Assembly (NCBI RefSeq): GCF_013520865.1
Contig: NZ_JACDXJ010000001.1
Location: 3,767,501-3,831,500 of the forward strand
Source of the DNA: Microvirga mediterraneensis
GTDB lineage: Bacteria > Pseudomonadota > Alphaproteobacteria > Rhizobiales > Beijerinckiaceae
Reading direction: 5' to 3'
DNA: 64,000 bases
Part shown: positions 1 to 9,910 of the stretch, piece after piece
How positions within the stretch are numbered: the first letter of the stretch is position 1
Layout: every line of letters begins with the position of its first letter
Position numbers and translations under genes: made by a program
The notes under the pieces: generated by a model
Database searches by the model: none
Seen by the model: the letters and a program-made list of their open reading frames with translations, nothing else
What the model was told of the DNA's origin: nothing

Positions 1-954
1 GGTCAGGCGGCCGGCCTCGTCCTCCGGGTTGAGCATGTCGATGAGCTTGAGCAGCCCATCGGCCGAGAGCGACGGGCCGCATTTGAGCCCGATCGGGTTC
101 TTGATGCCGCGCATGTATTCCACATGGGCATGGTCGAGCTGGCGCGTGCGGTCGCCGATCCAGAGCATGTGGCCGGACGTGGCATACCAGTCGCCGGTCG
201 TGGAATCGACGCGGGTCATGGCCTCCTCGTAGCCGAGCAGCAGCGCCTCGTGGCTGGTGTAGAAATCCGTCGAGCGCATCTCGGGATGCGTTTCGGGATC
301 GATGCCGATCGCCCGCATGAAGTTCAGGCTCTCGGTGATGCGCTCCGCAAGCTCGCTGTAGCGGGAGGATTGCGGCGAATCCTTCACGAAGCCGAGCATC
401 CAGCGATGGGCGTTCTCGAGATTGGCATAGCCGCCGGTCGCGAAGGCGCGGATCAGGTTGAGCGTCGCGGCCGACTGGCGGTAGGCCATGAGCTGGCGGC
501 GCGGATCCGGCGTACGGGCTTCCGGCGTGAAGGCGATGTCGCTGATGATGTCGCCCCGGTAGCTCGGCAGCTCCACTCCGTCGATGGTCTCCGTCGGAGC
601 CGAGCGCGGCTTGGCGAACTGTCCGGCGGCGCGGCCGACCTTCACCACGGGCGAGCCGCCCGCATAGGTCAGGACCACGGACATCTGGAGGAACAGGCGG
701 AAGAAATCGCGGATGTTGTCCGCCGAATGTTCGGCGAAGCTCTCGGCGCAGTCGCCGCCCTGGAGCAGGAAGGCCTCGCCCTTGGCGACCTTGCCCAGCG
801 TCCGCTTCAGCTTCCGCGCCTCGCCCGCAAAGACGAGCGGGGGAAAGCCGGCGAGCTGCTGCTCGACGCTCTCAAGCGCCTCAAGGTCCGGATAGGCCGG
901 AACCTGCTGGATTGGCTTGTTTCTCCAGCTATCGGGCGTCCACCGCTCGGTCAT
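1..954 (-). CDS. Class II 3-deoxy-7-phosphoheptulonate synthase (DAHP synthase), C-terminus cut by window edge
   Basis: This enzyme condenses phosphoenolpyruvate and erythrose-4-phosphate, the first step of the shikimate pathway in the cytoplasm. The ATG at 954 starts a reading frame that stays open for 318 codons to the edge. The N-terminus begins [10 protein letters not shown], the usual opening of class II (plant/AroA-II type) enzymes. The conserved [11 protein letters not shown] segment carries the metal-ligand Cys (about residue 69), and [10 protein letters not shown] (about 99-108) is the next family block. Full-length members have about 450 residues, so roughly 130 are missing. A G-rich stretch precedes the start. 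It lies downstream of gor on the same strand after 129 bases, so it may have its own promoter. Confidence 0.93.
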   Translation of the reverse strand, partial: MTERWTPDSWRNKPIQQVPAYPDLEALESVEQQLAGFPPLVFAGEARKLKRTLGKVAKGEAFLLQGGDCAESFAEHSADNIRDFFRLFLQMSVVLTYAGGSPVVKVGRAAGQFAKPRSAPTETIDGVELPSYRGDIISDIAFTPEARTPDPRRQLMAYRQSAATLNLIRAFATGGYANLENAHRWMLGFVKDSPQSSRYSELAERITESLNFMRAIGIDPETHPEMRSTDFYTSHEALLLGYEEAMTRVDSTTGDWYATSGHMLWIGDRTRQLDHAHVEYMRGIKNPIGLKCGPSLSADGLLKLIDMLNPEDEAGRLT

Positions 955-1083
955 GACACTAACCCCCGTGTCCTTTCTTCAATGCTCATCGTGCACCGCA
1001 ACAAGCGGCATGAAAAGGCAGCTATACACGACATATTCAAAAAGGCGAGTGCCGAGACGCTCGGCGCCGCTGCGACGATTGAG

Positions 1084-2469
1084 TCAGCCGACAGCAACCG
1101 GCTTCTTCACCACCACCGGCGTGCGCATGGTGACCAGCTCCTCGGCTGCCGTTGGGTGAACCGCCACGGTGCGGTCGAAATCGGCCTTGGTGGCCCCCAT
1201 GGTCACGGCGATGCCGGCGAGCTGGATCATCTCGCCCGAGTCATGGCCCATGATGTGGACGCCCACCACCTTGTCGGTCGCCTTGTCGACGATGAGCTTC
1301 ATGAAGACCCGGTCCTTGCCGCCCGAAAGCGTGGCCTTCATGGGTCGGAAGGCGGTCTTGTAGACATCCACATCGCCGTAGATGGCCCGGGCTGCGTCCT
1401 CGCCGCAGCCGATCACGCCGATCTCCGGTGTCGAGAAGACGGCCGTGGGGATCAGGTCGTGGTCGACGATGGTGGGCTTGTCGCCGAACACCGTGTCGGC
1501 GAAGGCATGGCCCTCCCGGATGGCGATGGGGGTGAGGTTCGCCCGGTTGGTCACGTCGCCCACCGCATAGATCGAGGGGACGAGGGTTTGGGAATAGCCG
1601 TCGACGGGGATGGCCCCGACCTCGTCGACGGTGATGCCGGCCTTCTCAAGCCCGAGCCCCTTCGTGTTCGGACGCCGGCCCGTGGCGACGAGGACCTGAT
1701 CGACCGTGATCGTCGAACCGTCGGATAGGGTCGCGGCGATGCCCTCCGCCGTCTTCTCGAGGCTCGTGAGGGTCCTGCTCAGGGCCAGCTTGATCCCGCG
1801 CTGGGCATAGGCCTCCCCGAGCGCATCGCGGACGTCCTCGTCGAAGCCGCGCAGGAGCTTGTCGCCCCGGTGCAGGAGCGTGACCTCGCTGCCGAGACCT
1901 GCAAAGACCCCGGCGAACTCGACCGCGATATAGCCGCCGCCGACCACCAGGATGCGCTTCGGCATGCTTTCCAGATCGAAGACCTCGTTGGACGTGATGC
2001 CGAGCTCGCCCCCGGGAATGACCGGTTCCAGAGTCGGATGGGCCCCGACGGCGACCAGGATGGTGCGCGCGCGGACGCGTTCGCCGGTCTTGAGCAGATG
2101 GACCGTATGCGCGTCCTCGATCACGGCGCGGCTGTCCACGACCTCGACACCGGCCCGTTCCAGATTGGCGCGATAGATCCCCTCGAGCCGGTCGATCTCC
2201 CTGTCCTTGTTGCGGATCAGGGTCGCCCAGTCGAAGCGCGTCTCCCCGACGCTCCAGCCGAAGCCCTCCGCATCGTGGAAATCGTCGGCGAAGCGGCTGG
2301 CATAGACCATCAGCTTCTTCGGCACGCAGCCCCGGATCACGCAGGTTCCGCCGACCCGGTATTCCTCCGCCAGCATGACCTTCGCCCCGTAACCCGCGGC
2401 GATCCGCGCCGCGCGCACGCCGCCGGATCCTCCTCCGATCACGAACAGGTCAACGTCGAATGAGGACAT
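1084..2469 (-). CDS. gor: Glutathione-disulfide reductase
   Basis: This flavoprotein uses NADPH to reduce glutathione disulfide in the cytoplasm. The FAD-binding GGGSGG motif is near residues 12-17. The redox disulfide lies in GGTCVIRGCVPKK (Cys43 and Cys48). A second Rossmann motif GGGYIAVEFAG is followed by the arginines typical of NADPH selectivity. The C-terminal HPTAAEE block (His438) supplies the catalytic base from the partner subunit. The length of 461 residues is normal. An upstream in-frame TTG at 2487 exists, but the ATG at 2469 has a better spaced purine-rich site (GCGGAGA). The gene is divergent from tctC. Confidence 0.95.
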   Translation of the reverse strand: MSSFDVDLFVIGGGSGGVRAARIAAGYGAKVMLAEEYRVGGTCVIRGCVPKKLMVYASRFADDFHDAEGFGWSVGETRFDWATLIRNKDREIDRLEGIYRANLERAGVEVVDSRAVIEDAHTVHLLKTGERVRARTILVAVGAHPTLEPVIPGGELGITSNEVFDLESMPKRILVVGGGYIAVEFAGVFAGLGSEVTLLHRGDKLLRGFDEDVRDALGEAYAQRGIKLALSRTLTSLEKTAEGIAATLSDGSTITVDQVLVATGRRPNTKGLGLEKAGITVDEVGAIPVDGYSQTLVPSIYAVGDVTNRANLTPIAIREGHAFADTVFGDKPTIVDHDLIPTAVFSTPEIGVIGCGEDAARAIYGDVDVYKTAFRPMKATLSGGKDRVFMKLIVDKATDKVVGVHIMGHDSGEMIQLAGIAVTMGATKADFDRTVAVHPTAAEELVTMRTPVVVKKPVAVG

Positions 2470-2701
2470 AGTGCGGTCTCCGCTCAATTCTGAAACTTGG
2501 ATTCATTCATATAGTGACGGTCTTCGGCAACGTCGCCCGCCGGCTCTGCTCCGGGTGCATGGCTGCCCGCCTGAATCGGGAAGCTCTTACGCTAAGGTTC
2601 AACAACGATAAAGGAGCAAGCCGCTTGCCGCTCCCCTGTTCCCTCATTAGGGTCTGCCGCGGCTACGCCGACTGGAAGTCGGCCCCAAGTGGAGGAAACA
2701 T

Positions 2702-3673
2702 ATGAGCCATTTTCGTAAAGGTCTTTGGCGCAGCGCTCTCGCTGCGGCGGCCGTTGCAGGATTCGTGACATCGGCGGCAGCTCAGATGGAGCTCAAGATC
2801 ATGGCTCCGGCGGCACCCGGCGGCGGCTGGGACCAGACGGCCCGCTCCATGCAGCAGGCCCTGACCCAGGCCGGCATCGCCAAGAGCGTGCAGGTCGCCA
2901 ACGTGCCGGGCGCCGGCGGCTCCATCGGCATCGCCCAGCTCGTCAACAATTCAAAGGGCGACGGCAACCAGCTCATGGTCATGGGCTACGTGATGGTGGG
3001 CGCTCTTCTCACCAATAAGTCGCCGGTCACCCTCGACCAGACGACGCCCATCGCCCGCCTGACGGCGGAATACGAAGCGATCGTGGTTCCGGCCAGCTCG
3101 CCGATCAAGTCCGTCAAGGAACTCGCGGATGCCATCAAGGCCGATCCGGCCAAGGTGACCTGGGCTGGCGGCTCGGCCGGCGGCGTCGATCACATCGCCG
3201 CGGCTCTCTTCGCCAAGGCGGCCGGCGCCGACCCGACCAAGATCAACTACATCCCCTTCTCCGGCGGCGGCGAGGCTCTCGCGGCCATCCTCGGCGGCAA
3301 GGTGACGGCCGGCATCTCCGGCTATGGCGAGTTCGAGAGCCAGGTGAAGGCCGGCAAGCTGCGCCTCATCGGCCTGACCACACCGGCTGACAAGGCCACC
3401 GCCGACATGCCGTCGATCAAGGCGCAGGGCCTCGACCTCGAGATCGCCAACTGGCGCGCCGTCGTCGCACCTCCCGGCATCTCCGCCGAGCAGAAGAAGG
3501 CTCTGACGGATGCCATGGACAAGATGGCGAAGTCCAAGGAGTGGCAGGAGATCCTGAAGGCCAAGGGTTGGGAGGACTCCTACGTGTCCGGCGATGCTTT
3601 CGCCAAGATCCTTGCCGACGAGCAGGTCCGCACGAAGGAAGTGCTCACGGCCGTGGGGCTGGTGAAGTCTTAA
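2702..3673 (+). CDS. tctC: Tripartite tricarboxylate transporter substrate-binding protein
   Basis: This is the periplasmic solute receptor of a TctABC-type secondary transporter (Bug/TctC family). A signal peptide occupies about residues 1-27 with an AAA-Q cleavage region. The mature protein begins with the family's substrate-loop pattern ([11 protein letters not shown]) and keeps the PGAGGSIG and [12 protein letters not shown] blocks. Its 323 residues match the family. The GGAGG ribosome site sits 8 bases before the ATG. The tctB and tctA genes follow. The substrate cannot be read from sequence; tricarboxylates and other carboxylates are the known range. Confidence 0.93.
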   Translation: MSHFRKGLWRSALAAAAVAGFVTSAAAQMELKIMAPAAPGGGWDQTARSMQQALTQAGIAKSVQVANVPGAGGSIGIAQLVNNSKGDGNQLMVMGYVMVGALLTNKSPVTLDQTTPIARLTAEYEAIVVPASSPIKSVKELADAIKADPAKVTWAGGSAGGVDHIAAALFAKAAGADPTKINYIPFSGGGEALAAILGGKVTAGISGYGEFESQVKAGKLRLIGLTTPADKATADMPSIKAQGLDLEIANWRAVVAPPGISAEQKKALTDAMDKMAKSKEWQEILKAKGWEDSYVSGDAFAKILADEQVRTKEVLTAVGLVKS

Positions 3674-3695
3674 TTTTCAAGCTAAAGGCCGTTGG

Positions 3696-3731
3696 AAGCG
3701 CCGCGTTCTCGGAGCGCGGCGCTTCTTTTTT
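3696..3731 (+). terminator. Stem-loop with T-tract between tctC and tctB
   Basis: A perfect 10-bp stem pairs 3696-3705 with 3715-3724 across a 9-base loop, then six T residues follow. It lies between the binding-protein gene and the membrane genes of the same system. Partial termination here would make much more tctC than tctBA mRNA, which is the usual stoichiometry. That role is inferred. Confidence 0.72.
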
Positions 3732-3741
3732 GGGACAATCC

Positions 3742-4215
3742 ATGACCACATTCCCTAAGCGGCGTCTCGACGTGGCAGGCCTCGTCATCGCGCTCATTCT
3801 CATCGGCCTGGCCGGTCTCGTCTGGTGGGACATGACCAAGCTCCAGATCCTTTCCCCCTACGATCTCGGCCCCAAAGTCATGCCCATCGTCATCTCGGGC
3901 GGCCTGACGCTTCTCGCCATCGGCAACGGCATCGGCGCCCTGCGCGGCGATCTTCCGTCCCGCGACAGCCTCGACTGGAAGCCGATCATCCTCATCCTCG
4001 GCGGCCTCGCCTGCCTGATTGCCCTGGTCGCCGTCGGCGGCGGCTTCATGATCGGCACGGCCATCCTGTTCGCCACCACATCGGCCGCCTTCGGGCGCCG
4101 GGCATTCCTGACCGATCTGCTGATCGGCGCCGTGATCGCTGTCTTCATTTACCTGCTCTTCGGCAAGCTCCTGACCCTGTCCCTGCCGGCAGGGCCGCTC
4201 GAGCACCTGTTCTGA
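3742..4215 (+). CDS. tctB: Tripartite tricarboxylate transporter small membrane subunit
   Basis: This is the small TctB-family membrane subunit (157 residues), partner of TctA in the inner membrane. It has about four hydrophobic segments: one near residues 10-28, one near 43-60, and two in the second half, with [18 protein letters not shown] typical of the family. The ATG at 3742 follows directly after the tctC-tctB hairpin and starts the conserved part; a longer reading of the same frame would run back through tctC. The spacing to tctA is 10 bases, so the two are co-translated. Ribosome binding looks weak (GGGA). Confidence 0.88.
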   Translation: MTTFPKRRLDVAGLVIALILIGLAGLVWWDMTKLQILSPYDLGPKVMPIVISGGLTLLAIGNGIGALRGDLPSRDSLDWKPIILILGGLACLIALVAVGGGFMIGTAILFATTSAAFGRRAFLTDLLIGAVIAVFIYLLFGKLLTLSLPAGPLEHLF

Positions 4216-4225
4216 GGCCCTGATC

Positions 4226-5725
4226 ATGGAAGCCTTCACCTCCCTCGCCAGCGGCCTGTCCGTCGCCATCCAGCCGATGAACCTGCTGTTCGCGCTCATC
4301 GGCGTGCTTCTCGGCACGGCCGTCGGCGTCCTGCCCGGCATCGGCCCGGCGCTCACCGTGGCGCTGCTCCTGCCGATCACCTTCAAGCTCGATCCGGCCG
4401 GCTCCATCATCATGTTCGCCGGCATCTATTACGGCGGCATGTATGGCGGCTCGACCACCGCCATCCTGATCAACACGCCCGGTGAAAGCGCCTCCATGGC
4501 CACCGCCCTGGAGGGCAATCTGATGGCCAAGGCGGGCCGCGGCGGCCCGGCGCTCGCCACCTCCGCCATCGGCTCCTTCGTGGCCGGCACCATCGCGACG
4601 CTCGGCCTGACGCTGCTCGCCCCCTACCTCGTGGAAGTCGCCGTGAGCTTCGGGCCGGAGGATTACTTCGCCCTCATGTGCGTGGCCTTCGTGACCGTCT
4701 CGGCCACGTTCGGCGATTCCCCCGTACGGGGCCTGACGAGCCTGTTCATCGGCCTGCTGCTCGGCCTCGTGGGCATCGACATCCTGTCGGGACAATCCCG
4801 CCTCAGCTTCGGTATCCCGGAACTCTACGACAACATCGAGGTCACGACGCTTGCCGTCGGTCTCTTCGCGGTCGGCGAGGCGCTCTACGTGGCGTCCCGG
4901 CGCCATATCCACGAAGAGAAGCTCGAGGCCGTTCGCGGCTCGCTGTGGATGACCAAGGAGGACTGGAAGCGCTCCTGGAAGCCGTGGCTGCGCGGCACGC
5001 TCTACGGCTTCCCGATCGGGGCTCTGCCGGCCGGCGGCGCGGAGATCCCGACCTTCCTGTCCTATGCGACCGAGAAGCGCCTGACCAAGTACCCGGAGGA
5101 TTTCGGCAAGGGCGCCATCGAGGGCGTCGCCGGGCCGGAGGCCGCCAACAATGCGTCCGCCGCCGGCACCCTCGTGCCGCTGCTGACGCTCGGCCTGCCG
5201 ACCTCGGCGACCGCCGCCATGATGCTGGCGGGCTTCCAGCAATACGGCCTCAACCCCGGCCCCCTGCTCTTCGCCGAGCAGCCGAACCTCGTCTGGGGCC
5301 TGATCGCCAGCCTGTTCATCGCCAACGCCATGCTGCTGGTGCTGAACCTGCCGCTGGTCGGCCTCTGGGTGAAGCTGCTCGCGATCCCGCAGCCCTGGCT
5401 CTATGCCGGCATCCTGGTCTTCGCCACCATGGGCACCATCGCGGCCAATCCCTCGCCGGTGGAGCTCATCATGCTGACGGTGTTCGGCGTGCTCGGCTTC
5501 CTGATGCGCCGGTTCGACTTCCCGATCGCCCCGGTGGTCGTCGGCCTGATCCTCGGTCCGATCGCGGAAAGCCAGTTGCGGCGGGCGCTCTCGATCAGCC
5601 TGGGCGACCCGATGGTGCTGTTGCAGAGCCCGATCTCGGCCACGCTCCTCGGCATTGCCCTGATCGCCCTGATCCTGCCCTTCGTCCTGAAAGGCATGGG
5701 ACGCTTCAAGGCCGTCGAGGACTGA
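4226..5725 (+). CDS. tctA: Tripartite tricarboxylate transporter large permease subunit
   Basis: This is the 499-residue polytopic TctA permease that moves substrate delivered by TctC, probably driven by an ion gradient. The family block is clear: [17 protein letters not shown] near residues 38-54, followed by [20 protein letters not shown] second, related block is [20 protein letters not shown] in the second half, the internal repeat usual for TctA. About 10-12 hydrophobic segments are present. It is the last gene of the tctCBA run and ends at a strong terminator. Confidence 0.94.
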   Translation: MEAFTSLASGLSVAIQPMNLLFALIGVLLGTAVGVLPGIGPALTVALLLPITFKLDPAGSIIMFAGIYYGGMYGGSTTAILINTPGESASMATALEGNLMAKAGRGGPALATSAIGSFVAGTIATLGLTLLAPYLVEVAVSFGPEDYFALMCVAFVTVSATFGDSPVRGLTSLFIGLLLGLVGIDILSGQSRLSFGIPELYDNIEVTTLAVGLFAVGEALYVASRRHIHEEKLEAVRGSLWMTKEDWKRSWKPWLRGTLYGFPIGALPAGGAEIPTFLSYATEKRLTKYPEDFGKGAIEGVAGPEAANNASAAGTLVPLLTLGLPTSATAAMMLAGFQQYGLNPGPLLFAEQPNLVWGLIASLFIANAMLLVLNLPLVGLWVKLLAIPQPWLYAGILVFATMGTIAANPSPVELIMLTVFGVLGFLMRRFDFPIAPVVVGLILGPIAESQLRRALSISLGDPMVLLQSPISATLLGIALIALILPFVLKGMGRFKAVED

Positions 5726-5751
5726 CCCTCAGGCAAGACGCTTGCAAAAAG

Positions 5752-5777
5752 AAAGGCCCGGTTTCCCGGGCCTTTTT
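5752..5777. terminator. Bidirectional terminator between tctA and the DUF2059 gene
   Basis: A 10-bp perfect stem (5752-5761 with 5766-5775) closes a four-base loop. It is flanked by T residues on the plus strand and by AAAAAG on the 5' side, so it can stop both convergent genes. Confidence 0.85.
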
Positions 5778-5799
5778 CATGTCGACGAAGCAACCGGCC

Positions 5800-6306
5800 T
5801 CAGTTCAGCTGATGGCCGCGCTTGCTCATTTCCTCGCGAGCGCGCACCAGGATGAATTCCGAGGTCTTCTGGGTCCAGATCGCCATGTCGCGGACGATGG
5901 CGTCGAGAATGCCCGGCTGCAGCTGCACCCATTTCTGGCCGACCGGAGACTTGTAGAAGGCCGCGATCTCCTTCAGCTCAGCCTCGCTCAGGCGCGACGC
6001 GAGGGTCTTGGCCGTGGCATCGATCATTTCCTTCTTCTTCTGATCGACCTCGGGGCGGATGAGAGCCACCACCTGATCCAGGTCCTGGCGGATCTCCGGG
6101 CGGGTCACGTTCATCTGCTGGAGCTGGTTGAGCAGCGGATCGGTCATGGCATCGAAGGCGCCGGTCAGGCCGGAGCTGACGGCGACGTCGTTGGCGGCCG
6201 CCAGCTGGCTGGCGCTGGGTTGCGGCGCCTGCTGGGCGAGAACGGGACTTGCGAGCATGAACAACGCGACCGAGGTCGCGGCCAAGCGGGAGGCGTTGCG
6301 GATCAT
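5800..6306 (-). CDS. DUF2059 domain-containing secreted protein
   Basis: This is an exported protein of unknown function. A signal peptide covers about residues 1-25, ending near ASPVLAQ. The rest is the helical DUF2059 domain, with its typical end LSEAELKEIAAFYKSPVGQKW. The ATG at 6306 is preceded by GGAG at good spacing, so it is preferred over an ATG seven codons earlier (6327). It lies 30 bases downstream of rpiA and is probably cotranscribed. Nothing links its role to RpiA. Confidence 0.85.
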   Translation of the reverse strand: MIRNASRLAATSVALFMLASPVLAQQAPQPSASQLAAANDVAVSSGLTGAFDAMTDPLLNQLQQMNVTRPEIRQDLDQVVALIRPEVDQKKKEMIDATAKTLASRLSEAELKEIAAFYKSPVGQKWVQLQPGILDAIVRDMAIWTQKTSEFILVRAREEMSKRGHQLN

Positions 6307-6336
6307 AGAAGTGGCTCCAATCGTCATGGTTTTTGG

Positions 6337-7032
6337 TCAGAGCTGACCGAGTTCGACGAGCCCGTCACCCGTCGCGAGGATCGCTCCGGTGGCCAGACCC
6401 AGGAAAAGACCGTGCTCCACGACGCCGGGGATGTTGTTCAGCGTCGAGGCAAGCACGTTCGGCTTGTCGATGCGCCCGAGATGCGCATCGAGAATGAAAT
6501 GGCCACCGTCGGTGACATAGGCGGCTCCATCGGGAGCGTGCCGCAGGATCAATTCGCCGCTCATGCCCAGGCTGTCCAGCAGCCTGACGATGGCGCGCTC
6601 GGTGGCCGTGAGGCCGAAGGGCACGACCTCGATGGGAAGGGGAAAGCGGCCGAGCTTCGAAACGAGCTTGGATCCGTCGGCGATGACGATCATCCGCTGG
6701 CTCGCGGAGGCCACGATCTTCTCGCGCAGCAGAGCGCCGCCGCCGCCCTTGATGAGGCGCAGGTCGTCGTCGATCTCGTCGGCTCCGTCGACCGTCAGGT
6801 CCAGGTCCGGGGTCTCGTCGAGGGTCGACAGAGGAATGCCCTCGCGCTGCGCCTGCTCACGGGTGGCCTCGGAGGTGGGAACGCCTACCACCTTGAGCCC
6901 GGCCCGGACCCGCTCGCCGATGGCCGACACGAAATGCGCCGCGGTCGAGCCGGTTCCCAGGCCCAGCCTCATGCCGTCCGTGACGAGTTCGGCAGCCCTG
7001 TCGGCCGCAGCACGCTTGAGATTGTCGCTCAC
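6337..7032 (-). CDS. rpiA: Ribose-5-phosphate isomerase A
   Basis: RpiA interconverts ribose-5-phosphate and ribulose-5-phosphate in the pentose phosphate pathway. The phosphate loop GTGSTAAHF is at about residues 26-34. The DGADEID block (about 82-88) carries the catalytic Asp residues. [12 protein letters not shown] (about 95-106) carries the general-base Glu. The length of 231 residues is normal. It is followed by the DUF2059 gene. Confidence 0.96.
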   Translation of the reverse strand: MSDNLKRAAADRAAELVTDGMRLGLGTGSTAAHFVSAIGERVRAGLKVVGVPTSEATREQAQREGIPLSTLDETPDLDLTVDGADEIDDDLRLIKGGGGALLREKIVASASQRMIVIADGSKLVSKLGRFPLPIEVVPFGLTATERAIVRLLDSLGMSGELILRHAPDGAAYVTDGGHFILDAHLGRIDKPNVLASTLNNIPGVVEHGLFLGLATGAILATGDGLVELGQL

Positions 7033-7159
7033 TGAAATCCTCTAGGAATGCGTCCGTCCCGGCATGCGAAAGCTGTTTTGTTCGCCTCTAGCATGCCGGA
7101 AGGGCTGAAAGAAAGAACGTTTCATCCGTGATCGACCGAGGTGGCTCGCCCCGGCTCCG

Positions 7160-7615
7160 TCAGGGACGCTGCGGCGAAGCCCCCGTGCCGGAGCCGCCGC
7201 TCGGGGTGGCAGCCGTCGGCGCGGCCGACGAAACGGCGGGAGACGGGGTCGTCTGGGGCGTGCAGACCACGCGCTCGTCGAAAACGTAGCAGATGCTCAT
7301 CTGGCCGGTCCGGTAATTGACCCGGAAGACGCCCCCTTCCCGCTCGTGGCGGGACGCGACGAGGCCGTATTCTCCGGGTGCCTGGGCTCCCGCGCCCTCG
7401 CCTGCGCTGTAGCAGAGGGTGACCCCGACCGTGCCTTCCTGTAGACCGTATTGGCAGGAGCTCACCTCGCCGGTGATCCGATCGATCCTATAAATCCTGT
7501 TCAGGTCGGTCTGAGGCGCAGGGACGAAATCATAGGACGCCGCCAGGGCGGGGCCGGTCAGGCCTCCCAGCGTCAGGACTGCCGATATCAACGCCGCGGA
7601 ACCAAGGGGCCGCAT
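7160..7615 (-). CDS. Hypothetical exported protein
   Basis: I do not recognise this family. The 151-residue protein has a clear signal peptide (residues 1-25, ending GPALAAS). The mature part holds two similar segments, IYRIDRITGEVSSCQYG and FRVNYRTGQMSICYVFD, each giving an aromatic/TG/SxC pattern that suggests a duplicated beta unit with paired cysteines. The C-terminal 35 residues are a disordered Ser/Thr/Pro/Ala tail. It lies upstream of rpiA with 127 bases between and is divergent from gph. Confidence 0.72.
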   Translation of the reverse strand: MRPLGSAALISAVLTLGGLTGPALAASYDFVPAPQTDLNRIYRIDRITGEVSSCQYGLQEGTVGVTLCYSAGEGAGAQAPGEYGLVASRHEREGGVFRVNYRTGQMSICYVFDERVVCTPQTTPSPAVSSAAPTAATPSGGSGTGASPQRP

Positions 7616-7706
7616 TCACCACTCCATCCGGTAAGAACGAATCAACCATAGGCACCATATCATCCCAGTGCTTGATTCCCTTGCCTGCAGCAGGTAGCCG
7701 ACCTTC

Positions 7707-8408
7707 ATGGCCATTGATACCCCGCACATCGTCTCGCCCATCGCAGTCTTCGACCTCGATGGAACCCTGGCAGACACGGCCGGCGATCTCGTCGGGACTC
7801 TCAATGTGATTCTCGAACGCGAGGGCCTCGCTTCCCTGCCGGTCGCCAAAGCGCGCGACATGATCGGCGCCGGCGCCCGCGCCTTGATCGAACGCGGGTT
7901 CGAGGCCGCCGGCAAGGAGCTGGCGCCCGCCTATCTCGACGAGCTGTTCCGCCAGTTCATGGTCCATTACGGAGAGAACATCTGCATCCGGACGCAGCTC
8001 TATCCGGGCGTCGCCGCGGCGCTGGACCGGCTGGAACGGGCAGGGTTCATCCTGGCGGTCTGCACGAACAAGGTCGAGGAGCACTCGGTCAAGCTGCTCG
8101 ACGAACTCGGCGTCGGCAGGCGTTTCGCGGCCAATTGCGGCCGGGACACCTTTCCCTATTTCAAGCCCGATCCGCGCCACCTGACCCTGACCATCGAGCG
8201 CGCCGGAGGGAGCCCGTCCCGGGCGGTCATGATCGGCGATTCACGGACCGATATCGTGACGGCGCAGAATGCCGGAATCCCGGTGATCGCGGTTCCGTTC
8301 GGCTACACGGACGTGCCGGTGCGCGAACTCGGCCCGGATCTCGTCATCGACCACTTCGACGATCTTTTCTCCGCCGTGCAGACCATCATGAGGCCGCTGG
8401 CGGCATGA
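7707..8408 (+). CDS. gph: Phosphoglycolate phosphatase (HAD family)
   Basis: This cytoplasmic HAD hydrolase removes phosphate from 2-phosphoglycolate arising from DNA repair or RuBisCO side reactions. HAD motif I is FDLDGTLADT (Asp16 and Asp18), motif II is the TNK near residue 115, and motifs III/IV are KPDPRHL and MIGDSRTD. The helical cap follows motif I. The 233-residue length fits Gph. Assignment within the HAD family is by overall resemblance, so another small phosphate ester could be the substrate. Confidence 0.85.
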   Translation: MAIDTPHIVSPIAVFDLDGTLADTAGDLVGTLNVILEREGLASLPVAKARDMIGAGARALIERGFEAAGKELAPAYLDELFRQFMVHYGENICIRTQLYPGVAAALDRLERAGFILAVCTNKVEEHSVKLLDELGVGRRFAANCGRDTFPYFKPDPRHLTLTIERAGGSPSRAVMIGDSRTDIVTAQNAGIPVIAVPFGYTDVPVRELGPDLVIDHFDDLFSAVQTIMRPLAA

Positions 8409-8474
8409 AGCGGCCCATACCGATCCTGCGCGACGACCGCGCACGATAAACCAGGCTTCAATATCAGGAAGGAA

Positions 8475-8549
8475 TGGTGGGCGCGACAGGGATTGAACCT
8501 GTGACCCTTCGCGTGTGAAGCGAATGCTCTCCCGCTGAGCTACGCGCCC
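8475..8549 (-). tRNA. tRNA-Val (anticodon CAC)
   Basis: The 75-base cloverleaf reads from 8549 down to 8475 and includes an encoded CCA. The acceptor stem pairs GGGCGCG with CGCGCCC, the D arm is GCUC/GAGC, the anticodon loop UUCACAC sits on a UUCGC/GCGAA stem, and the T arm is ACAGG-UUCAAUC-CCUGU. The loop gives anticodon CAC, reading valine GUG. Confidence 0.96.
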
Positions 8550-8796
8550 TGACCAGGGCCTTCTAAAGGCGCAGAACCCCCGGCGTCAAGCCAAAGAAGC
8601 ATGCCCGAGCCTAAGTATTTTGTTTCGTGAATTGCGGCAGCCTGGCTTTAACGGATTGGTGAGGATGTGGCGGGAATGAGGCACTTCCGCACTAGAATTT
8701 TATAGCAGAACCTTGATATGTCATGGATCCGAAGCGGAGCTGTTGTGTTAAGCAATGGCAGAACCTGCCACCAACCATGTTTTATCTGAGGCAATA

Positions 8797-9381
8797 ATGG
8801 GACGCACTCGCGCTGCCCTGACCGGGCTCGCCTGCGCCTTCGTCGCCCTCGCGACGCCGGCTGCGGCATTTACGGCAATCGATCCTTTGACCCGCCAGCC
8901 GCTCTACAGCGCTGAAGATGCCCTGAAGGCCCAGGCCGCGCCGGTCGCGCGCGAGGTCGTGTCGTTCGACGGCCGCTATGCGCCCGGCACCATTGTCGTG
9001 TCGACGAGCGAACGCCGCCTCTGGTTCGTGCTCGGCAACGGTCAGGCCATCCAATACGGCGTCGGCGTCGGACGTCCGGGCTTCACCTGGTCGGGCTCCC
9101 ATTCCGTCACCATGAAGCGCGAGTGGCCGGATTGGCGCCCGCCGGCAGCCATGCTCAAGCGCCGTCCCGACCTGCCCCGCTACATGAAGGGTGGGCTGGA
9201 CAACCCGCTCGGCGCCCGCGCCCTCTACATCGGCAGCACGATCTATCGCATTCACGGCTCTAACGAGCCCGAGACCATCGGCGAGGCCGTGTCCTCCGGC
9301 TGCATCCGCATGACCAACGAAGACGTGACGGACCTCTACAACCGCGCCAAGGTCGGCGCGAAAGTCGTAGTTCTGCGCTAA
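8797..9381 (+). CDS. L,D-transpeptidase (YkuD/ErfK family)
   Basis: This exported enzyme forms or edits 3-3 peptidoglycan cross-links, or attaches proteins to peptidoglycan. A signal peptide covers residues 1-24 (ending ATPAAAF). The YkuD domain carries the catalytic pattern HGSNEPETIG...SSGCIRM, with His153 and Cys169. The ATG at 8797 has GAGG six bases upstream; an in-frame ATG at 8755 would add a non-signal extension. The 194-residue length fits the short alphaproteobacterial form. The gene is single and ends at a hairpin terminator. Confidence 0.92.
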   Translation: MGRTRAALTGLACAFVALATPAAAFTAIDPLTRQPLYSAEDALKAQAAPVAREVVSFDGRYAPGTIVVSTSERRLWFVLGNGQAIQYGVGVGRPGFTWSGSHSVTMKREWPDWRPPAAMLKRRPDLPRYMKGGLDNPLGARALYIGSTIYRIHGSNEPETIGEAVSSGCIRMTNEDVTDLYNRAKVGAKVVVLR

Positions 9382-9400
9382 AATCCGGGATTCAGGCGTC

Positions 9401-9426
9401 ATGGCCGGGCTCGTCCCGGCCATTTT
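9401..9426. terminator. Palindromic terminator between convergent genes, part of a dispersed repeat
   Basis: A 9-bp stem (9401-9409 with 9415-9423) is followed by TTTTCGTT. The arm sequence (ATGGCCGGG) recurs near 55560-55585, so this is also a member of a dispersed intergenic palindrome family. Confidence 0.7.
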
Positions 9427-9447
9427 CGTTAGGCGGTGCTCTGTCCG

Positions 9448-9816
9448 TCACCGCATCCGGTCCCGCGACAGACCCTTCGCGGCCAGCTCGTCGAGATAGG
9501 CCTGCCACTTCTCCCCCTGCTCGACTCCGAGCCGATAGAGATAGTCCCAGCCGTAGATCCCGGTGTCGTGCATGTCGTCGAAGACGAGCTTCACGGCGTA
9601 GTTGCCGACCGGCTCCACGCCGATGATCTGCACCTCCCGCTTGCCCGGCACCGTCTTGCGCTCGGCAGGGCTGTGACCCTGGACCTCGGCGGAGGGGCTC
9701 GTCACCCTCAGGTACTCGGCCGGCAGATCGAAGGCCGCTCCGTCGTCGAAGACGATACGAAGGCTGCGCTTGTCCTTGGCGAGGCGAAGTTCCGTCGGCC
9801 AGCGTTCAGATGTCAT
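9448..9816 (-). CDS. DUF971 domain-containing protein
   Basis: This is a 122-residue cytoplasmic protein consisting of one DUF971 domain, the fold seen at the N-terminus of gamma-butyrobetaine hydroxylases and in proteins linked to Fe-S or Mrp/ApbC functions. Family features are the opening [15 protein letters not shown], and the closing [21 protein letters not shown]. The ATG at 9816 is preferred to a TTG three codons earlier. It is divergent from moaA. The precise role is unknown. Confidence 0.87.
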   Translation of the reverse strand: MTSERWPTELRLAKDKRSLRIVFDDGAAFDLPAEYLRVTSPSAEVQGHSPAERKTVPGKREVQIIGVEPVGNYAVKLVFDDMHDTGIYGWDYLYRLGVEQGEKWQAYLDELAAKGLSRDRMR

Positions 9817-9910
9817 AGGCCTCAACCCCTTTCCCGGAACACGATTTCACGCTAACTGCTTGATCATAACATCGAAGGCAAGCGTTCACCCCAACAAGGA
9901 CGTCTCCGCC

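Noticed and set aside
124..1728. A 534-codon plus-strand frame at the left end
   Set aside because: It is antisense to the DAHP synthase and gor genes and crosses their intergenic gap.
4678..7035. A 785-codon open frame on the plus strand
   Set aside because: It runs across tctA, the terminator and antisense to the DUF2059 and rpiA genes. Composition is Arg/Pro/Gly-rich, as expected for a shadow frame in GC-rich DNA.
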